Shown here: piece by piece, positions 10,741-24,500 of the stretch
Numbering within the stretch: position 1 is the first letter of the stretch
Layout: each line of letters starts with the position of its first letter
NCBI GenBank assembly: GCA_963555705.1
Contig: OY743189.1
Location: 3,303,501 to 3,367,500 of the forward strand
From: Ligustrum vulgare
Lineage: Eukaryota; Streptophyta; Magnoliopsida; Lamiales; Oleaceae
Reading direction: 5' to 3'
Length of the DNA: 64,000 nt
The notes under the pieces: model-generated
Told to the model about the DNA's origin: nothing
Seen by the model: only the letters and a program-made list of their open reading frames with translations
The model's database searches: none
Program-made: the position numbers and the translations under genes

Positions 10741-11567
10741 CTGAGTGACCCCACGAGTAAGGACCCGTTGCATGTACCAGTGGGACCAACAACAAGGCTG
10801 AGGGCTAAGAAGATCAAGCAAGCAATGCAGGGTTTTATGCAAGCTTGGGTGGATGAATATTCAAGTCCAAGGTCGAAGACTCCATTTTCAATGCATTACA
10901 AGATGGGAGATGTACCAAAACTGTTACAATGCATTTGGGTCAAAGAACAAGAAAAAAAGAAGTCAGAGGGCCTTTTACGACCGTAAGATCTGGAGTTACG
11001 GCCGTAACTTTGTTATCGCACGGCCGTAAATATCATTTCACGGCCGTAATTGAGTAGTGTAATTTTTAGTCAGTAGGTGACTTACGGCCGTAAGAATACA
11101 TGTCACGGCCGTAAGAGTTAAATCAGTTTTTGGACCCGAGGGTCAATTACGGCCGTAAGAACGAATGTTACGGCCGTAAAAATGCGCCGAGTTTTATTTT
11201 AAGTATTTTACGGCTAGGGTTATTTTGGACGCATTTTTTGGACTATATTAGGTTTTCTTTGTCATTGTAAACAACACAACTTTTATGATTAATGAGATTG
11301 CTTGAATTAGGTGAGTTTATGCATATTCTTCTTCGTTCTTGATTGAACCCCTTGAACTTATCGAAGGATTTGACAACCTTTGTGGCGTTAACCCCTTTAT
11401 GTTTCTTCATTCCGCATCTTAACGGGTCTTGGATTTGATACATCCTTGGTTCTTAAGTCGTGAGTGTCGGGTCATATTGTTATCGTCTAATAATCTGGAT
11501 TTGGAACTTTCCAAGTGTTTATACAATTTCCGCGAGATTCCGTGATTCCCCAACAAGAATCACATCA
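10741..11567 (+). repeat. 3' LTR of deleted CRM-A, first dozen bases missing
   Basis: Fused to the linker at AGTGACC, so the PPT and the LTR start are gone. The rest matches the 5' LTR and ends AATCACATCA. It has its own palindrome array (10976-11180). Confidence 0.85.
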
Positions 11568-13012
11568 AGGTATATTTTGCTAAACATACAAGCACCATAT
11601 GACGATACTTTACCGTAATATTGTTGACTGCTCTACAATCCACGCACATCCTCCAAGTCCCATCTTTTTTTTGCACCAACAAAATTGGTACTGCACATGG
11701 ACTCATACTTTCCCTAACATGAGTAAAATCACTGGTTTGTTTGTAGAAATAGCTTTGGTGATATCACTCTGTTTTCCGTAGAAGCTCACCTTTGTTTCTC
11801 TCTTTTATTTTTACTGGCACTCTTCACACCCTCTCCTTTTTCTGGGATCGTGGTCCCAACTCTCGGTTTTTCACAAACTCTCCTTTTTCCGGGATCGTGG
11901 TCCCGACCCTCGTTCTCTCTTCCTCACTTTTTAATTTCAGTTGGTCTTCATATACCTGTTGAGGTGACAAAGGCATTAGTTTGATATTTTTCTCATCCTT
12001 AGTGAAGGTATACCTATTTTTAAAACCATCATGAACAACCTTCCTATCGAATTTCCATGGCCTGCCCAACAAGATGTGCCTCGCATGCATGGTACCACAT
12101 CACAAACCACGCTATCTTCATACTTCCCAATCGCCAAATCAACTACCACTTGTTTATTCACCTTAATCTCACCCGATTCATTTAAGCACTGTAGCTTATA
12201 TGGCCTAGGGTGTTTTAGTATAGGTAGGCACAATTTCTCCACTAGAGTAGTGCTAGCAATGTTCGCACAACTACCACCATCTATTATCAAACTACACACC
12301 TTGTTATTCACAAAGCACCTACTATGAAATATATTTTCTCGCTGCTCACCCGACTCTTCCACCTTAACTTGAGTACTAAGGGCTCTCCTAGTGACAAGTG
12401 ATTTAGCTACTGCATAGTCCCCATCATCATTTTCACTAACATCCTCTAGAGCTGGCATATCCTTATACTCATCCTCTACCTCTCCCTCTTTCTCATCCTC
12501 CGAACTTAATACCCCATCACGCATAACCAATATTTGTTTATTTGGACATTGTGAAGAAATATGTCCTAAGCCGGAACATTTAAAACAATGAATATCTCTA
12601 GTCCTAGGAGTTTGAGAATCAGAACCAATTTTACATTTGTTGGGTGGCTCTATTTTTCCCTTCGGTGTCTCAGATTTATTTTTCTGCAAAACCCCATCAT
12701 TTTTAGAAGTCCCACTCCATGTAGACTTACCAAAAGAACTGGAACATGTAGGGAATTTGGAAGTTCCCTTCCTTTTTAATTGTCGCTCCACTTTCATGGC
12801 CATGTGAAGCATCTCCTCCAAATCGATATAATGCTGCAATTCAATAACATTAGCAATATCTCGATTTAAACCATTCAAAAACCTAGCCATGGTTGCCTCC
12901 GGGTCTTCCTCTATATTTGCCCTAATCATGGCAACCTCCATCTCCCTATGGTAATCCTCCACACTCTTACTACCTTGGGAAAGGGTTTGTAGTTTTTGGT
13001 AGAGATCCCTGT
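11568..13012 (-). pseudogene. CRM-B gag-protease-RT remnant (3' portion of split copy)
   Basis: Minus strand; the continuation of the gag gene that starts at 30254. It reads [13 protein letters not shown], zinc knuckle CFKCSGLGHISSQC, retropepsin [11 protein letters not shown], linker, then RT pieces with at least two deletions (between PVILL and the ESMSPC region near 11721, and between KYRH and YGA near 11600). A one-base loss near 12092 shifts the frame in the protease. The insertion at 13013 separates it from its gag N-terminus. Confidence 0.85.
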
Positions 13013-13362
13013 TGATGAGAATCATGGCGGGCTTGACAAAAAAATCAAATATTCAAGCGAAAATGAGAATTCAAACAGGTTCGGAGAGCTTCAAAGTTCA
13101 AATCAGGTCAAAATGGATCAGAAATGTTTTCACGGCCGTAAGCTAGATTGTCACGGCCGTAAGTCATCCTCGGGTGGAAATTAAAGAGTTGCAAGATTTT
13201 AACAGTTACGGCCGTAAGTTTATGTTCACGGCCGTAATCCTTAAGCAGAAGTACAGTTACGGCCGTAAGGAATGTTGTCACGGCCGTAATTCTAAATTAA
13301 TGCAAATCATGCGGAATTTTATTTCCTTAATTATAGGATTAGATTTACTTTGTTTTTGTTAT
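13013..13362 (+). repeat. noa-D 5' LTR, first part
   Basis: Starts TGATGAGAATCATGGCGG and includes six ACGGCCGT palindromes (13134-13290). It is interrupted by noa-C at 13363; target duplication GTTAT at 13358-13362 and 26409-26413. Confidence 0.9.
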
Positions 13363-14070
13363 TGATGTGATCCCGGGAGGGGGTCACGACGACCACGCGG
13401 AATGAACGCAGGGAAAGTTCCGAATTCAGGTTGGAACGGACGATAACACTACAACCCGAGCCTCACGACGCAAGAACCATGGGTATATTAAACCCAAGAC
13501 CCATTACGATGCGGAAACAAGAACCGTAATGGTTTGAACGCCACAAAGGATGCCCACGCCTTTGATAAGTCCGATTGTTTTGAATGCCACAAATATCCCA
13601 CAATATTTGATAAGTTCGAAGTTTGTTCAATTCCAGAACAATGTTGAGAAAACACTCAATATAATTTTCATTCATCAAAAGTATTCTGTTTTTACATTGA
13701 ATGGAAAAGCATATAAATAGGCAAAATAAAACCTAATCGCTAACTGACTCTGAATAGAATTCAAATTAAACTAGAATACTAAATTAGGAAAATAACCTAA
13801 AAACCAAAATTACCAAAATTGGAAAAAGAATTAAAAACCAATAAAGGAAATACAAATCAACTGCAATACTAAAAATCCTGAAAATCTGATTCCGCCGCTT
13901 ACGGCCGTAAAAGTCGGACTTCGGCCGTAAGTCCTTCTCTGATCAAAATGTCACCATATTAGTTACGGTCGTGAAGATTGATGTTACGACCATGAAATTC
14001 CATGTAGAATATTGTTGAATTGCCCGTGTCTTGATTTCTCCTTTTTTATCGCCTTTTCCGGATCATATCA
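13363..14070 (-). repeat. noa-C 3' LTR (708 bp), antisense
   Basis: Plus-strand ends TGATGTGATCCCGGG and GGATCATATCA (one C to T change). It contains the palindrome array near 13900-13990, an ATATAAATAGG TATA-like complement near 13711, and two R/U5 hairpins (13535-13620). Confidence 0.9.
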
Positions 14071-14212
14071 TCCCCTCTTCCTTTAAGATGATTCGTCCCG
14101 AATCATAACATTGTTCTTTGCTTCTTTTCCGGATCACATCATCCCCTCTTCCTTTAAGATGATTCGTCCCGAATCATAACATTGTTCTTTGCTTCTTTTC
14201 CGGATCACATCA
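14071..14212 (-). repeat. Two tandem 71-bp PPT plus LTR-start units
   Basis: Two near-identical units (14071-14141, 14142-14212), each holding, in element sense, a TGATGTGATCCGG start, the hairpin GATTCGGGACGAATC and a PPT AAAGGAAGAGGGGA. A third PPT follows at 14213. They look like former LTR starts left inside the element. Confidence 0.85.
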
Positions 14213-14451
14213 TCCCCTCTTCCTTTAAAATGATTCGTCCCGAATCATAAAACTGTTCTTGGCTTGCTCACTTGGTTTAGCCTCGAACCTTCTTCGTACA
14301 AGCAATGTTTGATCTTTGACGTTCTCCGAACCTGCTTGACTTCTTGTTTTGGCTTGAATTATAGATTTTCCCGTCAAGCCCACCTTGATTCGTGCCATTC
14401 CCTCCTTCTTTAGGATGATTCGTCCCGAATCATGGTGTTGTTCTTGAAAAA

Positions 14452-15248
14452 TCAAACTGTACCTCCTGGATCAAACGGAAAATTATGGACTCCGTGACAT
14501 GAATTCAATAGATGATGCTCCTCCAATTTGTAGACAAGAAGGTATTGAAACACGAGGGGAATTGACCAAGGTTGATGTAAATCAAAATTCCATTCACAAT
14601 AAACCTGCAAGAAAGATTTAAAAAAATTGGGGAGGGAAATGTTAGTTTCACGAGGTACAAAGTATGGATCCTTGTACTCATGATGAATTATTTGCAATTC
14701 ATTTTTCCCAACAACAAAATTCTGCTCTTCACCTCCTTCCTTCTTTGCAATTTCTTGCTCAACCCCTTCTATCTTTTTACTCCCAAACTCAACCAATTCT
14801 TCTAACTCCACATTCCCACGCCTAACCTCCTCTTCCAAATTTTTGGACTCTACCACCTCTTCTAATTCTTCATACCCAACTTCCAATTTTTCCTCCTCAA
14901 TTATTGGAATTTGATCACCTAACTCCACCTTTTCATCTCCTACCACAAAATTCGGGGTTTCTTCAACTACTTCTAATTCATGTTTCAAGTCTCCCTCCTT
15001 CTTTTCAACATCCATATCTTGAGACTCCAATTTTAAATCCCCTCCAATGTCACTTTCACCCTGTTGTAATTTAGCTTCATCCTCCCTTTCACTCTCCCTC
15101 TTTCTTAACTTAGCTTCTTTTCTAGCCTTCCGTTCATACCTCATCCTTTCCTCAAAAATTTCTGTTCGACTCTTCCAAAGCGCCCTCGCATTAATCTCTT
15201 CATCCCAATCAACTCCAATCCCAACCCTAGGTTTATGGTTACGCCTAT
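14452..15248 (-). CDS. noa-C Glu/Lys-rich ORF, C-terminal part
   Basis: Unknown function. It continues the ORF that begins at 25158 and is cut by the LARD at 15248. It reads KPRVGIGVDWDEE, then a long charged, probably helical stretch rich in Glu and Lys, then a more hydrophobic end (LPNFFKSFLQVYCEW) and a stop after FDPGGTV at 14452. Together with its N-terminal part it would be close to the intact 332-residue noa-E protein at 51949-52947. Confidence 0.7.
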
Positions 15249-15929
15249 TGTAGCGCCCCGAGTTCCGTATACCCGATTCACTACGTCATTTTCTGTCTAA
15301 ATTTTTCGAATAATAATTTTGCGGAAGAAATAATTGAAATTCATTTTTGGCAACATTAAATAAACTGTAATGGCCGATAAAATTGAAAACATTTATGAAA
15401 CCATTTGAAATAGTAAATCGAACCATTAATTTTGTAAAGAAATTGACAATGTCATAATTTCTCAAATAAATGAACTTCTCTAAATTATTCGATTGTTTGG
15501 AAAAATACGGAAATCATTAACGTCAAACTTTCAACCGCTTAACGATTATTGCCACCATCATTCATCGCTCGCCACCGTCTCCGAAATCTGCAAAACTGTT
15601 AAAAAGTAGGGTGAGTATTTCATGGGGGAAATACTCAGTAGACTCATCGCAAATTAATTTAATTTATAAGATGATTAAACACATAAATCCCGGCTCTTTA
15701 TAAAACGGGCATTGATAGAGCTTCTTTATAAAACTGCTCTTGATAAAACTCATATTGTGCATTACAGCACGGGACATATTTTGCAAATCATATGCTCTTT
15801 GAAAACATCTCTTTGAAAACAGCTCTTTGAAAACCATATACTTATAAAAACATTTTAATTATGCCAAGCATAATTTCTTTTGAAAGCATAACATAAGATA
15901 GGATTTAAATCCTCATAAACATACAAGAA

Positions 15930-16330
15930 CTTTACCGAACTTAGGTGGCAAGAATTCTTATGCAGTAAAATCATAATAACAGTAAAATCACAGTAACAGT
16001 AAGATCATAATAACATAGGATAAGATCGAAATCCTCATAAATATAAGAATTTTACCGAACTTAGGTGGCAAGAATTCTTATGTAGTAAAATCATAATAAC
16101 AGTAAGTATACCAAAACATAATTCATGAAATTCATAGGGATCATTTCCATCATAACATAAGATAGGATCGAAATCCTCATAAACATACGCGATAGAAATT
16201 TTACCGAACTTAGGTGGTAAATCCTCATAAACATATGGAAAGACAGGAATTTTACCGAACTTAGGTGCTAAATCCTCATAAACTTATGGAGACACAAGAA
16301 TTTTACCGAACTTAGGTGGTAAGAATTCTT
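15930..16330. repeat. Repeats around ACCGAACTTAGGTG in the LARD LTR
   Basis: Five copies of ACCGAACTTAGGTG start at 15934, 16054, 16203, 16254 and 16305. The last three are exactly 51 bp apart, each with a CCTCATAAAC block. The set recurs in the other LTR at about 22233-22633. Confidence 0.8.
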
Positions 16331-16639
16331 ATGTGCATAGCAATGATCCAAAACATATAAAACATTATCGTAAAAACATAGGGTATACTTACTTTTCATA
16401 AAAACATAAGGTATATTTACCTTTCATAAAACATACTTAATTTTCTTGAAAATTGACTTTCACAAGTCACATGACATTTATATGAAATCATAATTTAAAT
16501 CAATTAATAAGTGTGAGTCTACCTCAAATCCGACGAGTGCAAAGTTGAGCGGGAATGACTTCAATTTCTTTAAATTCTCCGTACGCTTCGTCTTAGCCAA
16601 TAAGTCACTTTAGTCTATCGAATATATAGTTCAAAATGA

Positions 16640-16930
16640 TAAATTATAATTTGAGGACTAAAATTGATGTTTTGAAAGTTGAGGGACTAAAATGAATACT
16701 TTTGAAAGTTGAGTCGGAAACTCAAAACAGTAGGGTTGAAATAATATATTTTAAAACAATAGGGGCTGATTAAAACTCATTTAAAACTTAAGGGCTGAAA
16801 TTGATAAGTTTAAAAGCTAAAAGGACTGAATTGCAAAACTTTTAAAGCTTGGGGACTGATTTGAAACAATTTAAAACTTCAGGGACTGAAATGATCACTT
16901 TTCAAACTTAGGGAGCTAATTTGCAAATTC
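16640..16930. repeat. Degenerate repeats of about 35 bp (GGGACTGAAATG type)
   Basis: At least seven imperfect copies of a unit with GGGACT(A/G)AAATG and TTTAAAACTT. The second LTR has the same run at about 22943-23233. Function unknown. Confidence 0.7.
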
Positions 16931-18711
16931 TGAAAATCATTATTTTAAAACATCAGATTTATCTTCTCTCTCTCACTTTACTGTCTCTCGACCTCACTCT
17001 CTCTTCAAAACCGGCGAAGGAGGTAGGCGATCTGGAGAGTAAGGAAGATGCGATTCGTCGGCGCACACCGGCGTAGGGTGCGGTGACTGGTGTCGGTCAG
17101 AGTAAGATTCAGATTGGAGGGCTTAGGTGCGAGATTGGCGCAGAATCAAAGTGCAACCGAAACTCAAATTTCGAACTTAGAGTTGTGATCTTACGGCGGT
17201 GATTGAGGTAAGTGTCGGGGTTCATCTATTACTGGGTTTTGGGTTTTGATTTGTGAGGAGCAGTCGTTGGCCTGTGATTGAGATTCTGCGTGACAGTGAT
17301 GATTGATGATGTTTGCTGGGTGTTTTGAAAATATGGAATTGAATTGGTGATCTGCAAATTGGTGGTGATGGAACTAATTCCGGTGGTGGTTTAACCTGTG
17401 GTAGCCAGTTATGCATTGAATTGGATGAAGCTGAAATGGAGGAAAACTGGGAGGAAGCTGGCCGGTTATGGAGGTTTTGATGTTGATTTGGCTGTGATTC
17501 ATTTGATAATGAGATGATGGTGATACCGGTGGTTGGTGGATTGATGTAGGTGAAATGGAGTAGGAATGAATTGTGTATTGATGCAGTGATGAATTTGATT
17601 AAGACAGATGTTGGTTTAGAGTTCAATCTGGGCAGGGTGATGGCTGGTGGTTGGACTGATGATGATGATGATCGATAATGGGTTGGTGGTGATGGAAGGC
17701 AGACGGTGGTGGTGCAAATGAGGACTGCAGTGGCAGGGTCATCATTGGTGGTATGATGCAAATTGGTTTGGGTGGTTGGAATTTGTAGGGGAGTTGATAC
17801 TGGAGTTGCTGAAACCATGGTTTGGTAGAGAGGTATAGGTGGTGGTTTGATTTCTGATGGTGATGAAGATGAAGATGATGAGTTTGGATGGCTGCAATGT
17901 TTGGTGATTCGGCAGTGGTAGTATTGGGGATTGTGGTTGGTACTGAGGTGGTGGTGTTTGCATATGAATGCTAAGTTGATAGCTGGAGATAGAGGTGAAT
18001 TTATTGTGTTTCTTGCATGTCGTGACTTGTACTGGTTAGGAATTAAAGAAGAAAGTAGTGGAGAATTTGGTTGGATGGGAATTAGGTGTAAAGTGTTAGA
18101 ACAAAAATAATTAGGTTTAGTGGAAGGAAAAGAAAATGTTTAGGGAATTTTGGTGATGGTTGTATAATGAGTGCAGACAGGTTGTGTGATGGAAATGAAG
18201 CCGTGGAGTTTGCATGTGGAATATTTGAGGGGATGGAATGATGGTGTTGGAGAATATTAGGTGTAAAGGTGGGGAAAAATATAAAAACGAGGGGTGTGAT
18301 TAGATTTAGGATAAATAGGCTTAATTTAGGATACTTAACTAAAATTGGACTAACTACGATTAAGGAATGAAATTAAAATTGATATATTTTGGACTTAAAA
18401 TAAATTTGAAAATAAATAAATATTGAGATAAAAATTGAATTACGTATTTGGACTTGAAATAATTTGAATAAGTAAAATTGAGATATTTTAATAAATTTGG
18501 AATTCAAAATGATTTTGAAAATAATACTTTGAATAAATAATTAAAATAACATAATTTTAGAAATTCGAATTTTAATTTAAAATCGAACAAATTCGATATT
18601 TCTTGACTTGGCTAGACGAATCCGTCGCGGCATTAATTTCAAAACAATAGCGACTCAATTTTCTAAATATTAAAATAATTATTTATTGTATAAAAATTCT
18701 GGGTCGCTATA

Positions 18712-21551
18712 ATCTTACCCCCTTAAAATAATTTCGTCCTCGAAATTAAACTTACTTAATCTTATGATTTCTGAATACTTAATCAGAATCTCTTCTTTCT
18801 CTTATGTAGCATCATCGCTACCATATTTAACCCAACCATATTTAACCCACTGGACTTTGACTAAATGCATCACTTTGTTTTCTCAAGAACATGGACTTTT
18901 CTATAGACATATGTGTCTACTCAAAAATTCTACTGAATCGTATGTGACTGAAAGTTCACTATTCTTTGAATTCCATTATTATGAACCAAAAACAACATAA
19001 CTTATTCATAGATGATCAACTTATTTCATAATCTCAATACATCATCACCTTCAATTATCATCATCATATCATTCCTTACAATTTCTATTGTACCTTTATA
19101 TTCAAATAACCTTACGTCCATCATCATTATCTCACATAATCCCAAACAACATCATGTCTCTTTACTAATTTCTGTAATTCCATAAAAAAATCTCTTCAAG
19201 TTTCCATAAATCTTTACTGATATATCAAACCATAATAATTTGTCATCTCTAAATTTCTTATCATCGAATATTCCAAAAATAATCAAAACAATTCCCAATC
19301 GTATGTAAAAATTTCATCATATCTTGTAGTATTCATGTAACATGTTACTTATCATCGTATCATGTGACCTCAGATATTCGTATATATCTCTAAAATTTCA
19401 ACAAATCTTTACTGACATATCATATCATAATAATTTTTCCTTTCTTCTTATCATCGAATATTCAAAAAAAAAAAAATAATCAAAGAATTACCTGAATATT
19501 CTCTTTACATAATATACCCAAACATATCAACATAGTATCATCAACTTATCTTTCCAATATTTGTAACTCAAAATTCAGTAAACAAATATCTTTCAAATAA
19601 CTAAGATTCTTTACTTAAATGTCACCACATTTCCTGCAAAGTATTTCTTTCACTTATACATACTTATGAATTCTGATTCAATACGGTCCTTATTTCTCTT
19701 TCACGTATTCCCGTATCATCTCACTATACCTTGATTATTATATCAAAAATATCAGTACCAAAATCTAATAAAATATTCCATATCTCCAATCTTATCATCA
19801 AATTTTCTTTTGTCGAGAAAAATAACAGCGCATTAACTCTTGTTCCCACTTTTCATTTTTCTATACTTTAAATCATACATCAAGTACTCGGTATCAAATA
19901 CTCATTCTAGCTGAGAGCTAAGATACTAACTTAAAACAGCATCACAAGGATCAGATATGTTATTCTCAAACTTAAGAAACTTTACTAATTTCTCAAATCT
20001 GAAATTCAAAATTAAAATTTTCTATTCTCCCAAACTTCAATTCATATCACACTTTATGAACAATACTCTGATTAATCTTATCATCATTAAATAAGACTTC
20101 TGTAAATCATATAGGATTCCTCATCATATTTGCTTAACCCAAAGATACAATCCCATAATTTAAAATCACACAACTGATCATCTCAGATTTTCCATTATTG
20201 TAGCCAAAATATTTACTCACTTCAAAAGTACAACCAATAATAATTAATCGAAACTGTATCACTAAATCTTTAAATAAACCCATATATTATGACTAAAAGT
20301 GAAAATTCTCAATCGTAGATAATATTTCACCATAATGCAATAAACCATCAAAATAAGATCATCGAACTCAATATTCACACGATTCTTCCCTGGATAACCA
20401 TAACATCTCTTAACCGTCTAGTCGTCATATCTATCACGTACCTTATACGTCAATCTGATCACTAATATAATATATCAATTTCTCAGACTAAAAAAAATCT
20501 TGGATTCTACCGTGATCCCTCTTCTGAACTCCATTCCAAAATAAGTCATCACTGTAAAATCTTATCCCTATTTTCCTCAAAATTCATATCCTTATAATAC
20601 TCTCCAATACAAGTGATCAATCCATTCCCAAGAATAATTAAGATTCTTCCCAATAATGCCATTATACTTGTCTTCACTCGTCTTTCAAAATATAACTTAT
20701 CATTTACTCAATCTTGCTTATGAACTTGCAATTCTAAACTCAATTCTCTTAGTGATTGCATACAATACTATGCTCTTATTTCCAAACGATAAAATTCTAG
20801 GCAGAGTCTCCTTTGTAATTTGAACTTATCCCAAACCATAAGTATACTTCATACTAACAATAACATATAACTCCATATTTAATCACAACGATCTAAAAAT
20901 ATTGAAAACGATTCCAACACTTCAATATCATCAAAAATATCCCATAATTCCATTCATAATTCCTCAACATAACAATTTTAAATCATATTTTTCAATATCA
21001 CAATATCACTTCCTTCCATACCTTAATTGGCTCAAAAGTTACTCATACTTATAAATATATGCCATAAATCATATTCCCAAAATTTATTCACAAAGCCAAA
21101 CTTCATAATAAATTTCTCTTCAACATAGAGGCATAATTCATTTACTCAACATAATATCCATTACTTAATTTTCAATAAAATCATATTGTTCCCATTATGC
21201 TCAACACTCGTTTTCTTTCTTAAAAAATTTCTCATAATCATACATTAAAGCATATAAGTTATGACAAAGCATAACAACATCATTATTTTCGAAGAAATAC
21301 ATTCTTATTTCTCATAAATCATAAGTATCCGGAATACTCTTCATTCTTTCTCATAAATCAATAAAATGAGTATTCGAAATACTGAAATAACTTTAAACAT
21401 TATAAACTTCTTTAACTCGGAGTTGGTGGAGCGAAATGATGGCAGTGGCAATCTTCATCAATAAAAATCTTATAATGAAAAATATTTCTTGAAAATTCTT
21501 TTTGAAAATTTTTCCAGTCTACAGAAACGCAGACTAGCTCTGATACCAACT
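18712..21551 (-). other. LARD internal region, non-coding
   Basis: 2,840 bp, very AT-rich with many ATCAT and TCATAA runs and no ORF above about 80 codons on either strand. The PPT complement lies at the left end (18713-18725) and the PBS complement (GCTCTGATACCAA) at 21537-21549. I see no gag, RT or cellular gene in it. Confidence 0.85.
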
Positions 21552-24500
21552 TGTAGCGCCCCGAGTTCCGTATACCCGATTCACTACGTCATTTTCTGTC
21601 TAAATTTTTCGAATAATAATTTTGCGGAAGAAATAATTGAAATTCATTTTTGGCAACATTAAATAAACTGTAATGGCCGATAAAATTGAAAACATTTATG
21701 AAACCATTTGAAATAGTAAATCGAACCATTAATTTTGTAAAGAAATTGACAATGTCATAATTTCTCAAATAAATGAACTTCTCTAAATTATTCGATTGTT
21801 TGGAAAAATACGGAAATCATTAACGTCAAACTTTCAACCGCTTAACGATTATTGCCACCATCATTCATCGCTCGCCACCGTCTCCGAAATCTGCAAAACT
21901 GTTAAAAAGTAGGGTGAGTATTTCATGGGGGAAATACTCAGTAGACTCATCGCAAATTAATTTAATTTATAAGATGATTAAACACATAAATCCCGGCTCT
22001 TTATAAAACGGGCATTGATAGAGCTTCTTTATAAAACTGCTCTTGATAAAACTCATATTGTGCATTACAGCACGGGACATATTTTGCAAATCATATGCTC
22101 TTTGAAAACATCTCTTTGAAAACAGCTCTTTGAAAACCATATACTTATAAAAACATTTTAATTATGCCAAGCATAATTTCTTTTGAAAGCATAACATAAG
22201 ATAGGATTTAAATCCTCATAAACATACAAGAACTTTACCGAACTTAGGTGGCAAGAATTCTTATGCAGTAAAATCATAATAACAGTAAAATCACAGTAAC
22301 AGTAAGATCATAATAACATAGGATAAGATCGAAATCCTCATAAATATAAGAATTTTACCGAACTTAGGTGGCAAGAATTCTTATGTAGTAAAATCATAAT
22401 AACAGTAAGTATACCAAAACATAATTCATGAAATTCATAGGGATCATTTCCATCATAACATAAGATAGGATCGAAATCCTCATAAACATACGCGACAGGA
22501 ATTTTACCGAACTTAGGTGGTAAATCCTCATAAACATATGGAAAGACAGGAATTTTACCGAACTTAGGTGCTAAATCCTCATAAACTTATGGAGACACAA
22601 GAATTTTACCGAACTTAGGTGGTAAGAATTCTTATGTGCATAGCAATGATCCAAAACATATAAAACATTATCGTAAAAACATAGGGTATACTTACTTTTC
22701 ATAAAAACATAAGGTATATTTACCTTTCATAAAACATACTTAATTTTCTTGAAAATTGACTTTCACAAGTCACATGACATTTATATGAAATCATAATTTA
22801 AATCAATTAATAAGTGTGAGTCTACCTCAAATCCGACGAGTGCAAAGTTGAGCGGGAATGACTTCAATTTCTTTAAATTCTCCGTACGCTTCGTCTTAGC
22901 CAATAAGTCACTTTAGTCTATCGAATATATAGTTCAAAATGATAAATTATAATTTGAGGACTAAAATTGATGTTTTGAAAGTTGAGGGACTAAAATGAAT
23001 ACTTTTGAAAGTTGAGTCGGAAACTCAAAACAGTAGGGTTGAAATAATATATTTTAAAACAATAGGGGCTGATTAAAACTCATTTAAAACTTAAGGGCTG
23101 AAATTGATAAGTTTAAAAGCTAAAAGGACTGAATTGCAAAACTTTTAAAGCTTGGGGACTGATTTGAAACAATTTAAAACTTCAGGGACTGAAATGATCA
23201 CTTTTCAAACTTAGGGGGCTAATTTGCAAATTCTGAAAATCATTATTTTAAAACATCAGATTTATCTTCTCTCTCTCACTTTACTGTCTCTCGACCTCAC
23301 TCTCTCTTCAAAACCGGCGAAGGAGGTAGGCGATCTGGAGAGTAAGGAAGATGCGATTCGCCGGCGCACACCGGCGTAGGGTGCGGTGACTGGTGTCGGT
23401 CAGAGTAAGATTCAGATTGGAGGGCTTAGGTGCGAGATTGGCGCAGAATCAAAGTGCAACCGAAACTCAAATTTCGAACTTAGAGTTGTGATCTTACGGC
23501 GGTGATTGAGGTAAGTGTCGGGGTTCATCTATTACTGGGTTTTGGGTTTTGATTTGTGAGGAGCAGTCGTTGGCCTGTGATTGAGATTCTGCGTGACAGT
23601 GATGATTGATGATGTTTGCTGGGTGTTTTGAAAATATGGAATTGAATTGGTGATCTGCAAATTGGTGGTGATGGAACTAATTCCGGTGGTGGTTTAACCT
23701 GTGGTAGCCAGTTATGCATTGAATTGGATGAAGCTGAAATGGAGGAAAACTGGGAGGAAGCTGGCCGGTTATGGAGGTTTTGATGTTGATTTGGCTGTGA
23801 TTCATTTGATAATGAGATGATGGTGATACCGGTGGTTGGTGGATTGATGTAGGTGAAATGGAGTAGGAATGAATTGTGTATTGATGCAGTGATGAATTTG
23901 ATTAAGACAGATGTTGGTTTAGAGTTCAATCTGGGCAGGGTGATGGCTGGTGGTTGGACTGATGATGATGATGATCGATAATGGGTTGGTGGTGATGGAA
24001 GGCAGACGGTGGTGGTGCAAATGAGGACTGCAGTGGCAGGGTCATCATTGGTGGTATGATGCAAATTGGTTTGGGTGGTTGGAATTTGTAGGGGAGTTGA
24101 TACTGGAGTTGCTGAAACCATGGTTTGGTAGAGAGGTATAGGTGGTGGTTTGATTTCTGATGGTGATGAAGATGAAGATGATGAGTTTGGATGGCTGCAA
24201 TGTTTGGTGATTCGGCAGTGGTAGTATTGGGGATTGTGGTTGGTACTGAGGTGGTGGTGTTTGCATATGAATGCTAAGTTGATAGCTGGAGATAGAGGTG
24301 AATTTATTGTGTTTCTTGCATGTCGTGACTTGTACTGGTTAGGAATTAAAGAAGAAAGTAGTGGAGAATTTGGTTGGAAGGGAATTAGGTGTAAAGTGTT
24401 AGAATAAAAATAATTAGGTTTAGTGGAAGGAAAAGAAAATGTTTAGGGAATTTTGGTGATGGTTGTATAATGAGTGCAGACAGGTTGTGTGATGGAAATG

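Larger units (their letters stand above)
8429..11567 (+). mobile_element. Internally deleted CRM-A element
   Basis: 5' LTR 8429-9238, leader, gag remnant, protease-RT linker, then directly the 3' LTR. The protease, RT, RNase H and integrase core are gone. The flanks CAATT and AGGTA do not match, so no target duplication survives: the left side is a noa LTR and the right side an antisense CRM-B RT fragment. Confidence 0.85.
15249..18711 (-). repeat. LARD 3' LTR (3,463 bp)
   Basis: Bounded by TGTAGCGCCCCGAG and GGGTCGCTATA on the plus strand; the PPT complement TCTTACCCCCTTA follows at 18713. It includes 51-bp and roughly 35-bp internal repeats, a CT-rich and then G-rich block at 16960-17220 and a GT/GA-rich stretch at 17230-17960. 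No convincing gene. Confidence 0.92.

Noticed and set aside
17222..17818. 198-codon minus-strand ORF in the LARD LTR, repeated at 23525-24121
   Set aside because: Low-complexity Ser/Thr/Pro/His composition from GGTGGT/GATGAT-rich DNA, no recognisable domain. Identity of the two copies follows from recent LTR duplication and is not evidence of selection.
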